A stretch of DNA of 64,000 nt from Blastomussa wellsi (GCA_947652115.1 OX393572.1:12101923-12165922); one strand, 5' to 3'; shown: positions 22,155 through 35,178, counted from the first letter of the stretch. Numbers and translations: made by a program. The notes: generated by a model from the sequence alone, not told the origin.

Positions 22155-25100
22155 TATAACTAAAGTCACGTCCGGTTTGGTCAAATATGGTCATCAAGCC
22201 ACAGTTCGATCTACAATGAAACTTAGAGACGCAAAAGTAGCTGATGAAGTCTTGTCTAGCGTTTTACTTTAGAATCTTATTCAACTCGACTCCGATAGCA
22301 TTAACAGCCCTATCGATGTGTTCCTCGGTGTTGTAGATGTGAGGAGAGAATCGCATTCTGTTGCCTTTCTTGGTGGACACGCCAATGTTGTAATCTTCAT
22401 ACAACTTGTCGTAGAGCACCTGGCTCAGTAATGGCAGATCACTCTCCTTTCCTTTGCGCTTGCGTTTACGACCTTCTCCGGCTGGGTTGTATTCGTCTTG
22501 GAACTTGATAACAATGATTCCATGATACTGGCTCAGCTCTGGTGGAGTCTCGATTTCGAATACTGTCTGACCAAGCTGCCGGAGTACTTTGTCCAAGCCA
22601 TCCCGCAAGCGTGTGGCGAGAGCTTTGATCCTCACTCCAATTCTATCGAACCCGATGAGCCCCATCAAATCTGCAGTGTACAGCATGCCGATCAGATTAG
22701 TGTCGTTGCGCTGTCCAACCATCTCAAACCTGGAAGCGTCCAACGGAATGGGTTCTTCTGGGAGGGTCGGTGGCGGTGCCATCTCACCATTGTACCCGAT
22801 GTCTTTGGGGGCAAAATTGGGGATACACTCTCTCTTCATGTACAAGATACCCGTCTCTTTGGGGCCTAAAAACCACTTGTGACTTCCGCCGCTGTAGCTG
22901 TCGCAGTTCATGTCTTTGAGGTCATGTTCGAACGAGCCCCAGGTTTGTGCGCCATCTACGTGCACATGGACATTCTTGTTTTTCTTATGGATCTTCTCCA
23001 CCAGAAGTTTAGCGGGAAGGTGTGTACCACTCAAGTGTGAGACCTAAGAGTTTAGATTACAGAACAAGATTGAATACAAGACTTAAATAATCACCTCGAA
23101 CAATTTTACAAAAGGTTATCCTGCAGGCTTTCAATTTGCATTTGAGGGCCTTGTAGTCTTGACAGACAAAGAGAACTTCGCATTTGCAAGTTAGATTTCT
23201 TTCCAAGTTGGTGAGCAAAGGAAAAAATTTAGGGAATTTCAAAGAAGATACAAATGGACTTTTTAGGTCTTTTCTTTTTTCTACGCCCAGATAGAATAAT
23301 GGAGATATTGTTGACCACACGGTTTGCCTCAATTTATCAGCTAATTACGAGCGTAAATGTTCAACAACGCTACCAATAGGGTTAAATATGCAAAAAGAAA
23401 CCAGCTGACAAAAATAATTAAAGTGAATAATTGAATGCGAACGATGCTTAATACAAAAATACCATATTAGTATTAAACATTGAAGATGTCGCGGTTTTAT
23501 ATAAATAGGTGACTGAAGTCGGGCTGCTCAAAATCGAAACGTAAGATTGGGCTAAATTTAACAGTTGGCTAATTTCCACCATCATGTTAAAACTGGCGGA
23601 TGTGGGCTAAAAATTTCATCGGCTAGCCTGATCTTAACCTAGGTTAGGCTGAATACCGTTTCGTTTCCAGATGAAACAAAAAAAAAACTTAAGAAAACTA
23701 CCCTTTTAAGGCGATACTTTTGTCCAACTATGGCCGACGACACAAGGAGCAATTTGATTTACATTATCATCGAGTATAATTACTCTCAAAATGTGCAACA
23801 ACGGTCCAATTCATTTATATCACCTATATACAATGGGTGGATGGATTAGCTGACTAAATGCCTGATTATAAAAGATGTTTTGCAAGGCTTCTTAACATAA
23901 CGTAAAGAAACGCAAAAAAAAAAAACAGTAGAAAACTTGCATATTTCTTGAAATCTGTCAGTCAGTGAATATGGAAATGAGAAAACCATATTACACTCTG
24001 AACGCAGGATTATTAGGATCGTATTTTAATAGTCAATTTAAGTTATTGCCGTGGTCGCTAATCTGTTGAACTTGAAAGAAACCCACGACACGCACAGTTT
24101 AATTTACCTAATACTTAATACCGCCAGGTCGTTGCCAGAGGTATGGTGATTTAAATTTCAAATTTCTCGCATGCTCATTGGCTGACTTCCATCATCCATA
24201 ACGGGGCGGACGCACAATTGTTTTCCTTTCTGTTTGTCCATGAGCTGGTAGCAGCTGTGCAAATTTTAAAGGTTACAGGGAGTCTCTATTTTCGATATCA
24301 AAAAACAAATACAACCACATGAAAGTATTGCTCAATAGCTTTCATTTGAATGGTTACACAATAGGGTTTCATCCACAGACTCGAAAGTTGACATTTAGGG
24401 TGTGACTTTAAGTCAGCCGTTTGAAAGTAAAACAATTAAAAAGTCCTTGAAGATCCCAAAAATAAACGGGTGTGAAAGAAAAAGTAATAAATTGGAGGAC
24501 GACATGAACAAAATAAAATGATTGAGTTTGTTAAATGTGCAAAAAATAAATGAAATGTCTGCACTCACCTCACTGAACGTCACAATTCGAGTGTGCTTAT
24601 TCACTTTGGACAAGAACTTGTGCACAATTTTGTCCTCGTCTCGCTCCCCTTCCAAATCAACCACGACGATGTTTATATTCGGAAAGCGGTTTTGCCTGAT
24701 CTTCCAAGCTACTTCGCCATCTGTCGGGTGATTCTCGTTCCACACAACAACCTCATCGCCAGGGTTGAAATCCATTCCGTTGTTGATCACAGCGTTAGGG
24801 TCCGAGCCATTCCTCTGGATTGCAAGCAGCTCTGGTTCGATGTTCAGCTGGGAGGCGATTAGGGCTCTAGCTGCCTGAATGGTGTAGACGAATGGCTTGA
24901 TTCGCTTCTGGATGGAAATGTCTCGATTCCAGTCTAAAGCCATGGCGTTCATGCAGACCTGGACGGCGTTGAATGTGATGGACAAATTCGCCGCGTTGAT
25001 TGGGACGGTATCAGCGTAATCGTCAAACTCGAACAGGCTGCGGACGTATTTCCAGAGCTCGTCCTCATCTCTGCAATTCACTATGGTGTTCACCATCTCC

Positions 25101-26240
25101 TCGAATGCTTTCTGGAAAGCGAGGAACGTCTCACGGCTGATAAGCCCGTGGCAGCGATATAAGTGAGCGACCTTAAAGGTAGGTCGGTCTTGTGGAGTGA
25201 TCTTGTTCATAATTGTTCAGGGGTCGAAAGGGTGCAAATTCAAAGCTTTCTTCAAGACTGCGGCAGTAATGCGTGATCGCCTTAATTCATATGAGCGTCT
25301 CTCATGCTGACAGGCTGTCTTAGGCTTAAATAAATCTTTTGTTCGAGGCATTAAACGTATGATAATTTTTACTGGTAGAAATGGATAGCCCAGGGCATAG
25401 TTCAAATGGTGGTCTAAGAACAATGCTAATAACTACTGCAAAGCGGGTTTCGGCACGCACTTTGTCTAAAATATATCAAACTAACAGAGGATAGATTTGA
25501 CCTAACTAAAAAGCGTGTCTGGAAATTTGACGAAGGTCAATTTTATGCGACATGCTTTTTTTTGCCATTGTCATTGGGGCTATGCAAAACAACCAAACAA
25601 AAGAGACCTTCATTTAAATAAACTTAGGGACTTTTTAATTGTATAACTCAATAATTCATTCGAAATTCGCACGTAAGGCAACAAAACCGTGAGACTGAAT
25701 TTGTGTCGCATCTTAGAGTACCGAAACGACTTTTTTTAATACCACGATTCTGTTAGCTACACCAGCGGTGTAGTCATGGATTGATTAGGCTTTTTAAGTC
25801 CGATTGCGAGATCTTTACCACTGAAACGGAAAAGGAAAATAAATTGAATGGAGGTGATTGGGAACAAATGTCTTGAACTGCTGGAAACTGGATCCCAACA
25901 AATAAATCAGTTTAAAATATGCAACTGAAAACCTATTCGTTGTTTTTAGTTGTTGCAAAATTAATGTCAAATTTACTTCACTTAAATTAGCTGCTTCAAA
26001 AACCGAAATTTCTCTAAAGTTTTGTAGCCGAGAAACAATTTAGCAGGTTTTCACACGTTCTCAATGTTCCGCGGTTCCAAAATTCCGGAGTGCCACAGTC
26101 CAAAATTTATCCATTCTGGATCGGTAGGACTTGACAATAATCGCTCCAGTCTTTTTCCTAAGCTCCAGCTGTTCACGCAGATCAAACTTTTTTATGGGAT
26201 CACGTGATGCAAGCGCGTCATCAGTAGAAATCCTACTTTT
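22155..26240. repeat. segmental duplication, unit B (aminotransferase gene with flanks)
   Basis: Second unit of the duplication, in the same orientation as unit A. The intron is shorter (1.5 kb against 2.3 kb) because unit A has extra palindromic insertions. A further short match (AAATTTCAATTTCAGC and TCGTCGTGTGATC) occurs near 26565 and 11811, but could be an independent dispersed repeat. Confidence 0.75.
22264..25210 (-). CDS. class V aminotransferase-like PLP enzyme, copy B (two exons)
   Basis: Exon 1 is 24569-25210 (donor GAG|GTGAGT) and exon 2 is 22264-23043 (acceptor CTTAG|GTC), phase 0, with a 1.5-kb intron. The product has 473 residues, the same length as copy A. By eye about 13 of 214 residues differ in exon 1 and about 25 of 259 in exon 2. 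The PLP motif GGSHKWFLGPKETG, the VDGAQ motif and the basic GRKRKRKGKES segment near the C-terminus are all kept. The gene lies downstream of the RhoGEF stop, in the same orientation as copy A. Both copies look intact, so a neofunctional or dosage role is possible but not shown. Confidence 0.88.
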
Positions 26241-26805
26241 GAAAAGCGTGTGCAATAATAACAACACAAACATCACTGCAAAGCTGATACTTCGTGAAAA
26301 AGTTCACTTTGCGAGACAACAACTCGACAGAAACCGATAACGCAGGGCCGTGACCGTGGACAGCTGTTTCGTTATTATTGGAACTCGTCAGCACGGTGTA
26401 GCAATTCTAAATGAAACCAGCAGCGGAACCAGCAGCATTATCGTTCGCGGTCCTTTGCAGTTTTCACGTCTACTGTGTAATAATACACGGCCCTGAACCT
26501 GGAGTGAGTCAAAATGGTGCGCAATACGTCAGTTACATTAAGAATTAGAGAAAAGCAAAACATTTAAATTTCAATTTCAGCGCGGCTGAAAACTGTCGTC
26601 GTGTGATCAATTTAAAATGATTGATTCTGGAAGCCGAGCTGAAATCTCAGCGGTTGTATCCAGCTGAAATTTGCGCGCCATGTTATTCAGCCCCTTAGTT
26701 GTTTAATTCCTACCCTTGGTGGTGTGCCTTGTCGTGGCGGGGAGGCTTGTGTGACCTGTTGATCCCAGGGCTATGCCGGCGGGACCCTTGTGCTCCTGCA
26801 AAATG

Positions 26806-27300
26806 GCGCGAATTTCAAAATGGCCAATTTCATAGGGGAGACCATAGGAAATTTTTAAAAATCGGCCGATGTTTTAGCTCGACTTTGGAAGGCTGTAAAA
26901 TAGAAACTACTTGTACGATCTTAGCCTACTTGGTATGGATGGACTCGGCAACTATCCTAGTTTTTAACTGTGTTAAAACCGCTTTAAAAAAGCTCCATTG
27001 GCTGAGAAATCATGCGATTTTCAAAAGTGCCCAAAATGGCCAATTTTTGACTTTTTTCCTAGGGGGGACCATAGGAAAATTTTCAATTTTTTTTGGACCT
27101 CTCAGATTTCAGTCTAATTTGTATGGATTTACTCAGGAGCTGGCCTAGGTTTCATTTGAGCCGAAAACCGCTTGAAAAAAGCTCAATTGGCGGAGAAATG
27201 GCGCGAATTTGAAAATGACCAATTTCATAGTGGGGACCATAGGAAATTTTTCAAAATCGGCCGATTTTTTAGCTCGACTTTGGAAGGTTGTAAAGCTTTC
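26806..27300 (+). repeat. three-unit tandem repeat, period about 190 bp
   Basis: GAGAAATGGCGCGAATTT-like starts occur near 26803, 26999 and 27193, each followed by AAAATGGCCAATTT and then GGGGACCATAGGAAA. Units 1 and 3 are closest, sharing AAAATCGGCCGAT and TTTAGCTCGACTTTGGAAGG; unit 2 has diverged. Open frames here reflect repetition, not a gene. Confidence 0.75.
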
Positions 27301-27337
27301 ATCGTACTGAAGAATTGCCATTCGCTTGGAGATACCT

Positions 27338-28639
27338 AGCCTCCCACGCAGGCGTTATTAGGGGATTGCGTTACCACTTGTCCCCACTAACGCCTGCTTA
27401 ACCGCGACCAACATTCCTTTCCCATTGTCTCTCGCCAGACAAACTAACCAATCAGCATTGTCTGTAGGCATTCAAAACGATCGTTATAAAATTTCCCGCG
27501 AATCCGTTCTTCGCCGGTGTTGTTGGATACAATACACTGGTGTCAAGTTTCGATGGTTGAAACACCAAAATATTATTTATTGTGAATACAAGAGGAAAGC
27601 GTGCGAGTCTGATTCTGTCATAAGTTAGAAGGGTTAATATTTTGGGAAAGATGATCTCTCTCCAATGAACACAACAGTGGATCAGAAATATTTATTTCAA
27701 CGCTATAAAATGCTACAAAAGACTTCGCCAACTCGAAAACGCAAAGCGGAATTAATTTAGAAATCATCAAAGAGGTCCACATCCGTGGTATTTACGAGCG
27801 AACAAATCGAAGGGTAAAATTGGAAAGAGCCAGTTAAGGCGAATACAACTTCACCGCGCTGAATCTTTCATTCGACAAACTTGCCACAGAACGATTTAAA
27901 ACGTCCAGCGCTGCTGGGTTAAACGGCTGGCTTGAAAATATGTTCAACTTCTCCTTTCGATAGTTCTTTGGCCCTTTGATTTGAGGCCTCCATTTGCTTA
28001 AAATTGGGTTTGAACAACCGACGATTATGAACGGCGCACACACTTGAAATAATATTTTTTCCGAACACCAAAATCGCTACGCAGTCGTTTAGAGTCTGAA
28101 ACGTGGGAACTTTGACCCATAGGCTAGCTTTTCATTTGGCTGGACTTCAGTAATTCGTTGCTGGATTGTATGTCACGTCTTTTTGCGGAGCTGTGGGGAA
28201 AAATATGAAAATTTAAAATCAATGAGACTGTCGAAGACACTGAATGCAAAGATTGATAACAAACGACTTACCGTAGCCAGTTGATAAATTAAAGAGTGTA
28301 TCTCTCTTCCCTTCAGTAAATAAGTTTCCCTTCACAAATTCAGAACTTGCTTTCATCTAAACTGAATTTACCAGAGAAATCTCTGACTTGGAGCAAAATC
28401 AATCGTCCCTGCCAGGTTTCATCTCATCGCGTGTCTCGCGGCGGGAGAGGCGTCGTGGGGATTTTAGTTGGTAAAATCTGATTGGCTAAGCGACGGTCAA
28501 GGTGAAAGTCGGCTTTCCGGATTTTAGTAGGTAAAATCTGATTGGCGAAGTGCCGGAAAGGAATGTTGGCCTCGGTTAAGCAGACGTTAGTGGGGACAAG
28601 TGTAATGCAATCCCCTAATAACGGCTGCGTAGGAGACTA
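27338..28639. mobile_element. 1.3-kb non-autonomous DNA transposon with 85-bp inverted ends and 10-bp target duplication
   Basis: The left end (ACGCAGGCGTTATTAGGGGA, then TTGTCCCCACTAACG and CCAACATTCCTTTCC) recurs inverted at the right end. GGAGATACCT flanks both sides at 27328-27337 and 28640-28649. The interior contains no transposase and has a 60-base direct duplication (28459-28555) around GGTAAAATCTGATTGGC. Confidence 0.85.
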
Positions 28640-28649
28640 GGAGATACCT

Positions 28650-30100
28650 GTAATTTCCAAATTCATGACCGAATGCCGGGAAATTCACCATGTTCTTCGG
28701 CATCCAACACAACTGCCTCTATTTCATATGTTTTTATACGTGTCGAGTGACCCAATTCTACCAGAAAAATAACGCACCGATTGCATTCTTTAGAAGTCAA
28801 AATCCGTCCAAATTACCTTGGTAGGTCTTGGAATTCATCTATAGAACGGCGAGAGAGACAACTTCACTCATGGACTGCCTTGTTTCCAAACGAATAGTTT
28901 TGTCGTTCCAATCATCTTCAAATCATCTTTCACCTCTGGTTTCTTTCAGACGTTTGCCTCTACCCACCATTCTAGCTTAATGATGCCAGCCTGGGGGCTT
29001 CTGCAGTGAGAAATGACTCGAAAAACACTTATAAACCAAAAGGTCAACAGCTCAAATCCCTGTGCTCGGTTATCGAGAAAGCAACGGCCAAACCCTGACG
29101 TAACCATGACAATTTGAGCCCTCGGTGTTGGTAATCAATACATATATTTAATCGTATTTCGTATATGCCAGCACGAAATTCTGCAGAGTTTCTTTCTGTT
29201 CTTCGAAAAAAACCTGAAGAAACTTACAGAAAATTGGAAGTTAAAGGATTAGTTACTTTGTAGTCGAAACTTCCACCCGACATTCTTGTCCATTCTTGTA
29301 GATTTCACGGGATGCCAAAAGCCAAGGATATCTCCTACTTGTTTCCAGGCTAGGTGCGCATTTCCTTGGGAGTGACGTAATTGGATTACGGATTGCCGAC
29401 CATTGCCATCGGCAAAACCAATCAGAGCAGCGTAGATCGTTGGGAGTTGTTGAAACAGGATTGATGTAGATTGTTAGGGAGTGAGGAAACCAGTTTTTGG
29501 ATACGGAAGATAATAAAATGGCCTAAGGGCCAACACGGCTTGAAGTTACAAAGCTTTTACAAGCGTGAGAGGCATTTCGCTTTGGAATTGTTTTTGCATT
29601 TCTAAATTAGCCAAGAGAAACTTTATAGGTGTCCAATTATAAAAAGAAGCAATTAGGTTTAAGAGGACAGAGGTGAAATTCGAATGACGAAAAGTCGGTT
29701 ATTTTTAACTTTGGAAGCATATTTAGCATGAACTTTTAAGAAAGATATTTTTGTTTTGAGAGCTCTTATTGCTTTTAGATGAAAATACAACATTTCCAGT
29801 ATCGACAACTGTTCTGATCGAGAGAAGCTATAAACGCAAACGCACGTCTTGTAAAATCCAAGGTGCTTTTAAGTTGCTTTTAAAATATACAGCCAAAAAA
29901 AATTAAAATTTCCAGTCAGCTTGAAACAACAGAGAAATTTTATGGTTTCCCTGCAAATTAATAAGTTGATCAGGTAACAGTATGAAGGCGAATACAAACA
30001 AACATAACTGGAAATGCGACTCGCAGAAACTCGAATTGGACATAAACTGGCTTCTTACCCCATATACGTGAGAGGGCAGCGACTATATACAGGAATCGAT
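28650..30100. other. no gene recognised
   Basis: AT-rich sequence without a supportable open frame, RNA gene or clear repeat. Confidence 0.5.
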
Positions 30101-30285
30101 CCGAGCTCCTAATGTACTGGGAACGAGTATGGTTAGCTAAATCACCCAGATTAGCCTACTAAGCACTGCTCCGGTTAGCCTACTGAGCACTCCGGTTGGC
30201 ATACTATATTTGTGGCTTTCAAAAATCGCCTTTAAACCAGTACTTTGTGGCTTACAAAAATCGTCCTACAAACCATAAAGAAAAA

Positions 30286-30460
30286 CCCCTTTCTCGCTTA
30301 CTGGTTTATTGGGGGATAATGCCCTCGGTTGAAAGATTGTCCTCAAAATTTCACAGTTGCCCTCGAAGCTTCGCTTCTTGGCCAACTGTTCATGTTTCGG
30401 TCAACCTTTCAGCTTCGGTCATTATCCTCGAAGATAACAACCGCCTGAGGGGGTTTATTT
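30286..30460. repeat. imperfect palindrome
   Basis: GATAATGCCCTCGGTTGAAAG faces CTTTCAGCTTCGGTCATTATC in inverted form, with ACCCC and GGGGGT outer matches. Likely a decayed MITE. Confidence 0.6.
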
Positions 30461-30701
30461 ACTAAGTATTCTAATTTCGGGTGTATTTAAAACTTGACGA
30501 AATTCTTGTAACCATACCCTGTTTAGGAAAGACTCGCTTGAAATTATATATCCTGTTCAGAACCGAGGGGCGTAAAACCTTACCCTATCCAGCGTCACAT
30601 CCCATATAGCTCATAACAGGGTGACAATAATGTTTCGATTGAGACAACCATTCAAATGTTTCTAATGTTCCAATGTTCTACTGTTTTTGATGTTTCATTA
30701 G

Positions 30702-30779
30702 GAGTTCCCTGCCAAATCTGAATATCTGAAGTCAGACATGTCCAAGGCACGTCCCATTAACAAAAATGGCAAAGTTTAA
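30702..30779 (+). CDS. candidate terminal exon of an unrecognised gene
   Basis: A pyrimidine-rich stretch and CATTAG acceptor precede 25 codons (EFPAKSEYLKSDMSKARPIN, then KNGKV) and TAA. AATAAA follows at about 30857. No upstream partner exon was found and the peptide is not recognised, so a chance frame remains possible. Confidence 0.3.
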   Translation, partial: EFPAKSEYLKSDMSKARPINKNGKV

Positions 30780-31007
30780 GTTAATTTACAAAGAACCCAG
30801 AGCAAAACAGAATGGAATGAAAGATGTCATTGCGTTTAGTTTGGTGTTAGCAAAGTAAATAAATTGTTAAAGTTGCCCACCGATGTTTTGAGTTCTGTTT
30901 TGTCACTGGCAAGATTAAAAACTGTACAAATTAAAGCACAAACTAAGCATTGTAAGACCAAACAGAACAAAGACAAGAACCTTATCTTCCTGCTGCCCAC
31001 AGTTGGT

Positions 31008-31238
31008 CAAAGGAGTTACGTCACGGAAACTCATCTTGAAAAAACTGGCAATTTTTTTCAAGTTTGTTGTTTGTAATCGGTCTGTATCGATGTCATTCGA
31101 AACAATCCTTGTATAATTTCAGCATTTTATTATCCCGTTGGTGTCTTTCGGCATTACAAAACTCTTACTTTTAGATTTCCTTCAATTTGAAAGTAAATGG
31201 GAAAATGACTTCAAATCCCGTGACACTGCTCCTTTAAA
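31008..31238. mobile_element. MITE related to 20626-21013
   Basis: AAAGGAGTTACGTCACGG at the left faces CCGTGACACTGCTCCTTTA at the right. It shares the internal ACTGGCAATTTTTTTCAA line with the copy downstream of the RhoGEF. Confidence 0.55.
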
Positions 31239-31559
31239 TCGCAGTTTGAAGCAGGGATTTATAACGACAATCTAATTACCTGCAATCTACATTCTGCTTT
31301 CTGTGCCATCTCCGTTAGAAGCCTACAATAGGTGTCAGTAGCGTGAGTATATTTGTGCAGGACTCTGATGTTACATCTAGTTCAGTTGGACTATGGATTG
31401 TCACTAAAGTGAATTTGACAAAGAACAGCTGCAACACCCCAACGACCCCCTCCCCCCTCCCCTCCCTTAGCCTACCCCCTAGCAGAAACGGTACAATACA
31501 AAAACTAATAGCAAAACATATATTCGAATGCTTTGAATAAAGAATAGGGGAAGAAGACA

Positions 31560-31712
31560 ACAAGTAAATACTCTAGGACTTAATTAATTAATAACTTATT
31601 AGCCATATATATTTTTGTTTTTTGTAATGTTTAGTTATTTGGAAATCATAGTCGATATACTATTTATTGTATAAGACTCCAAATAAAACATGTCTTTCTG
31701 TCTGTCTGTCTA
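31560..31712 (+). repeat. possible LINE 3' tail ending in CTGT repeats
   Basis: AT-rich stretch with AATAAAA near 31681 followed by TCTGTCTGTCTGTC. Short tandem tails of this type end several LINE clades. No coding part remains. Confidence 0.35.
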
Positions 31713-31812
31713 ATTTTTATTGAAAATTGGACGGTCAAAGGTGCTTGGTGCGCGAACTCTGAAGTTCAAAACCCAACCAACGATTGCGTTTTTCCCTGCA
31801 GTCATTTATAAA

Positions 31813-31976
31813 AGGCCCTTTGCACGACCCAGTCACATGGTACAAAATAACACCCTGCTGGTGATCAAGCTACGCGCTGGGACATCCAAAACAAAGCCAC
31901 TTCATGTCCCAGAGCGTAGCTTGCTCACCAACAGTGTGTTATTTTGTATCATGTGACTGGGTCGCGCAAAGGGCTT
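31813..31976. mobile_element. palindromic MITE
   Basis: AAGGCCCTTTGCACGACCCA faces the complementary end near 31965-31976. The arms continue through AGTCACATG, AAAATAACAC and GTGATCAAGCTACGC. The total length is 164 bases. Confidence 0.75.
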
Positions 31977-32212
31977 ATTGTGCTGACAGCCGATGAGCCT
32001 TGAAATTTGAAACAAATAAAATGGATCGAAGTCTACCAATCAAAACTGACAGCCGTGATCTTTTGACCCTGATGAAGTAAACTTCTGTTTTCTGAGAGGA
32101 GCGTCTGAAGGCAGCGAAAAAACGTAACCGACATGAGCAGAGCTCGCGTGTCATTGATCATGGAATGCGCTATAAGTCATCATGCTCGATTACCAGTCAC
32201 TATTCAGGAAAA

Positions 32213-33445
32213 TGATCTGTTTAGTAGTGTGGTGTAGTGCAGGGTAGTGTAGCGTGGCGGAGTGGAGTGGAGTGTAATTTGGTGTAGTGTAGAGCAGGGC
32301 AGGATGGGGTAGTTTAGTGTACGGTTCTGTTGTGTTGAGTAGGATAGTGTAGTGTTGGATAGTGTAGTGTTGGGTTGGGTAGTTAGGTGTATTAAAGTGC
32401 AGTGCTGCAGTGTAGTGTACTGTACTGCAGTGTGTGGCTGTAGTGTAGTGTAGTGAGTAGTAGCAAATTGCTTTATTTGCATGACCGTCAAAATTTTCGG
32501 TATTGCAAAAGCACATGTATAGTAATTAACAAAATAACAATGCTGTATATTGCAGTGAGGTGTAGTGAAATGTAGTGAGGTGTAATGAAGTGTAGTGAAA
32601 AGTAGTGAGGTGCAGTAAAATGTAGTGAAGTGTAGTGAAATATAGGGAGGTGTAGTAGCGTGCAGTGAAGTGTAATGAGGTGTACTAATGCGCAGTGCGG
32701 CGTAGCCAGGTGTAGTGAGGTGTAGTGAGGTGCGGTGAAGTGTAGTGAGGTGTATTGAGATTTAGAGAGGTACAGGGAAGTGTAGCGAAGTGCAGTGAAG
32801 TGTAGTGAGGTGTATTGAGATTTAGAGAGGTACAGGGAAGTGTAGCGAAGTGTAGTGAGGTGTAGTGAGGAGTGTTCAGACGGGTAGTGAGGTGAAGTGA
32901 CGCGCGTGAGTGAAGTGTAGTGAAGTATCGTTTATTGAGGTCAAGTGAGGTGTAGTGAAGTTTAATGAGGTGAAGGGACATGTTGTGAGGTGTAGTGAAG
33001 TGTAGTTAAGTGTAGTGAGGTGTAGTGAGGTGTAGTAAGGCGTAGTGATGTTTAGTGACGTGTATTGAGGTTTAGTGATGGTTAGTGGCGTGTAGTTAGG
33101 TGTGGTGACGTGTAGTGACGTTTAGTAAGGTGTTGTGAGGTGTAGTGAAGTGTAGTGACGTGCAATGAAGTGTAGTGAGGTGTAGTGAGGTGTGGTGACG
33201 TGTAGTGTGTTGTAGTGAGGTGTAGTGATGTTTAGTGACGTGTGGTGAAGTGTAGTTATGTGTAGTGAGGTGTAGTGAGGCGTAATTACGTGTAGTGAGG
33301 CGAAGTGACGTGTAGTGACAGGTAGTGACATGCAGTGAAGTGTAGCGAGGTGTAGTGAGGTGTAGTGAAGTTTAGTGGGCTGTAGTAAATAAATAAAAGT
33401 AGTACGGTGTGGTGACGTGTAATGAGGTGTAGTGTATTTTTTGTT
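32213..33445 (+). repeat. G-rich TAGTG-type minisatellite
   Basis: About 1.2 kb of variants of GTGTAGTGAGGTGTAGTGAA, interrupted at 32460-32550 by unique sequence. Periods of 5 and 10 dominate, with a longer unit near 32750-32870 duplicated as a block. The plus strand is almost devoid of C. Open frames on the minus strand rich in His, Tyr, Thr and Leu are translations of the array, not genes. Confidence 0.9.
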
Positions 33446-33599
33446 GCGGAATTTTGGTGTACTAATAATCATCTTTAAGTTAAAAAAAGATGGGAACAAC
33501 GACTCGAGGTATGTTTTGTGTACGTATCCTTTAAATGTGTCTGATTTTTCCATAAATTATATGTTACATTGTTTCATATAGTCGGACTTGCTCGATAGC

Positions 33600-33700
33600 G
33601 GATGTAGGCTCACAGAGGAAGCCGGAAGTCCAAATTTGTTACCGCGTAAAGCCTGGGGCCAGGACCCACCAAGAACAAGATGGCGGACATTTCGTGCATA
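33600..33700 (+). promoter_or_regulatory. candidate ETS/YY1-type promoter
   Basis: CCGGAAGT at 33622-33629 matches an ETS-family core and AAGATGGCGG at 33677-33686 matches a YY1-type element. The pair is common at broadly expressed animal promoters. The first ATG, in AAGATGGCGG, is followed by an early TAG, so it is not itself a coding start. The target gene is unknown. Confidence 0.3.
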
Positions 33701-34825
33701 TAGTTTTTCTCGTTTTCACCTTATATTGTTTCTTGACGAGTATTGAAACACTAACATATAACTGGGTGAGACAAGGAAGCAAGAAGTTCAGCTTTGGGCC
33801 ATTCTAGTTTGCTTTATATTAGTCTGAAGTTTGAGGCATTATCATGTGGTGAGTAATGTGAGCTTCTTTGCAAATACAGTAATGAATGAAAGTTACGAAA
33901 CAAGTCTTGTGAACTCAAATTGTACTCATGCACTGCAAAACTAGACTTAAAGTAAGCTATAGTACTGCCTTAATAGTAAAACGTGTAAAAACGCACTACT
34001 GGTTTAAGGTTACTGAACCCCCACCCCTTGGGTCTTGGGGAGGTGGTAATGGCGGCATTATGCACCTATCCATGCTAAGCAGTTGGCGATGGGGGAAGGG
34101 GGGGCGGGGTGGCAGGGCATAGGTTGGGTATTTGATGTAGTTTAGTTATCGTCCCGTAGTGGGGATTGTTGACTGTTTTAATGGCTGTTCTCGCAACATT
34201 TTATTGACTTTTAGTTGCTATTTTGAGAATCCACAAATAACCTGGGGTATGGCATTTGAACAAAAAATCTAAGCTCAGTTCAAGTGTCCTGCCTAACCCC
34301 AGCCTCCCCCCCCCCCTATCAGCTTAACATTGATAGGTACATTAAATCACTTTTGAACAACAATCTGTCCCCAGGGGGTGTTTTATTTAACTAATTTCAA
34401 CTTTGGGTTTCGTCCCCATTTTGGGCAAGAGGGAAACTAGCGACTAGCTATGTAATTCTGGTCGCCAACACAAAATTTTCAGTCGCATTGGCAACCAGCT
34501 GGTCACAATTTCGGACCCTGTGGAGGCATTTTTTTTAAAAGCTTGTGCTCTGTAATTTAATCATTAATTTCATTGTCAAGTTTTCAAAAAGTGTGTGCCT
34601 GTAGTATTTTGGCAATATAATGAAGAAATTCTGGATTTAATTACAAGACACATGCTTAAAAAATGGCAAAAACTTGTTTTTTTTGTTTTTTTAACAAAAC
34701 AGCACAAAGCCAAAAGGATTGAATGTGTAGAGTCGCTAAGTGAAAGTGTCCATAACGGAGAGAATTGGTCAAATTGGTTCTACAGTGTAGGTCAAAGGCC
34801 CAGGAAATTCCTGAGAGAGAGAGAG

Positions 34826-34862
34826 AGACGGGGGGGGGGGGGGGGGGGAGGGGGGGGGAGGG
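34826..34862 (+). repeat. poly(G)/GGA tract
   Basis: GAGAGAGAGAG followed by a long run of G with one A interruption. Open frames crossing it are artefacts. Confidence 0.8.
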
Positions 34863-35178
34863 TGTTGTTGAATTACATTTCCAGATGGTCAAGATTGGCG
34901 CAGTGCAACCTCGTTTCACAGTTGCCTCTTACCTACTCTGCAGAGATTTTAGATGGTCAAAATAGCGTTGTCATTTTTGTAGGTAAGCTGCCTTTCCAAT
35001 TGGTATTGATTTAATATACAACTTGGTGGAGAGAGGCACTTTGATTCAAAAGTAAAATAACAACTTACCTCTAGTGTATTCAGAGGCTAACTTGGCCACT
35101 CCCATATGGAGCTTGTATGTAATAAATGTGGATAAGCTATTTAAATAACTTGCTATGTTATCCATTTTTATCTTTAAG

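Noticed and set aside
32190..33553. Open frames of 95-143 codons on the minus strand rich in His, Tyr, Thr and Leu
   Set aside because: Direct translations of the TAGTG minisatellite with no unique sequence or splice support.
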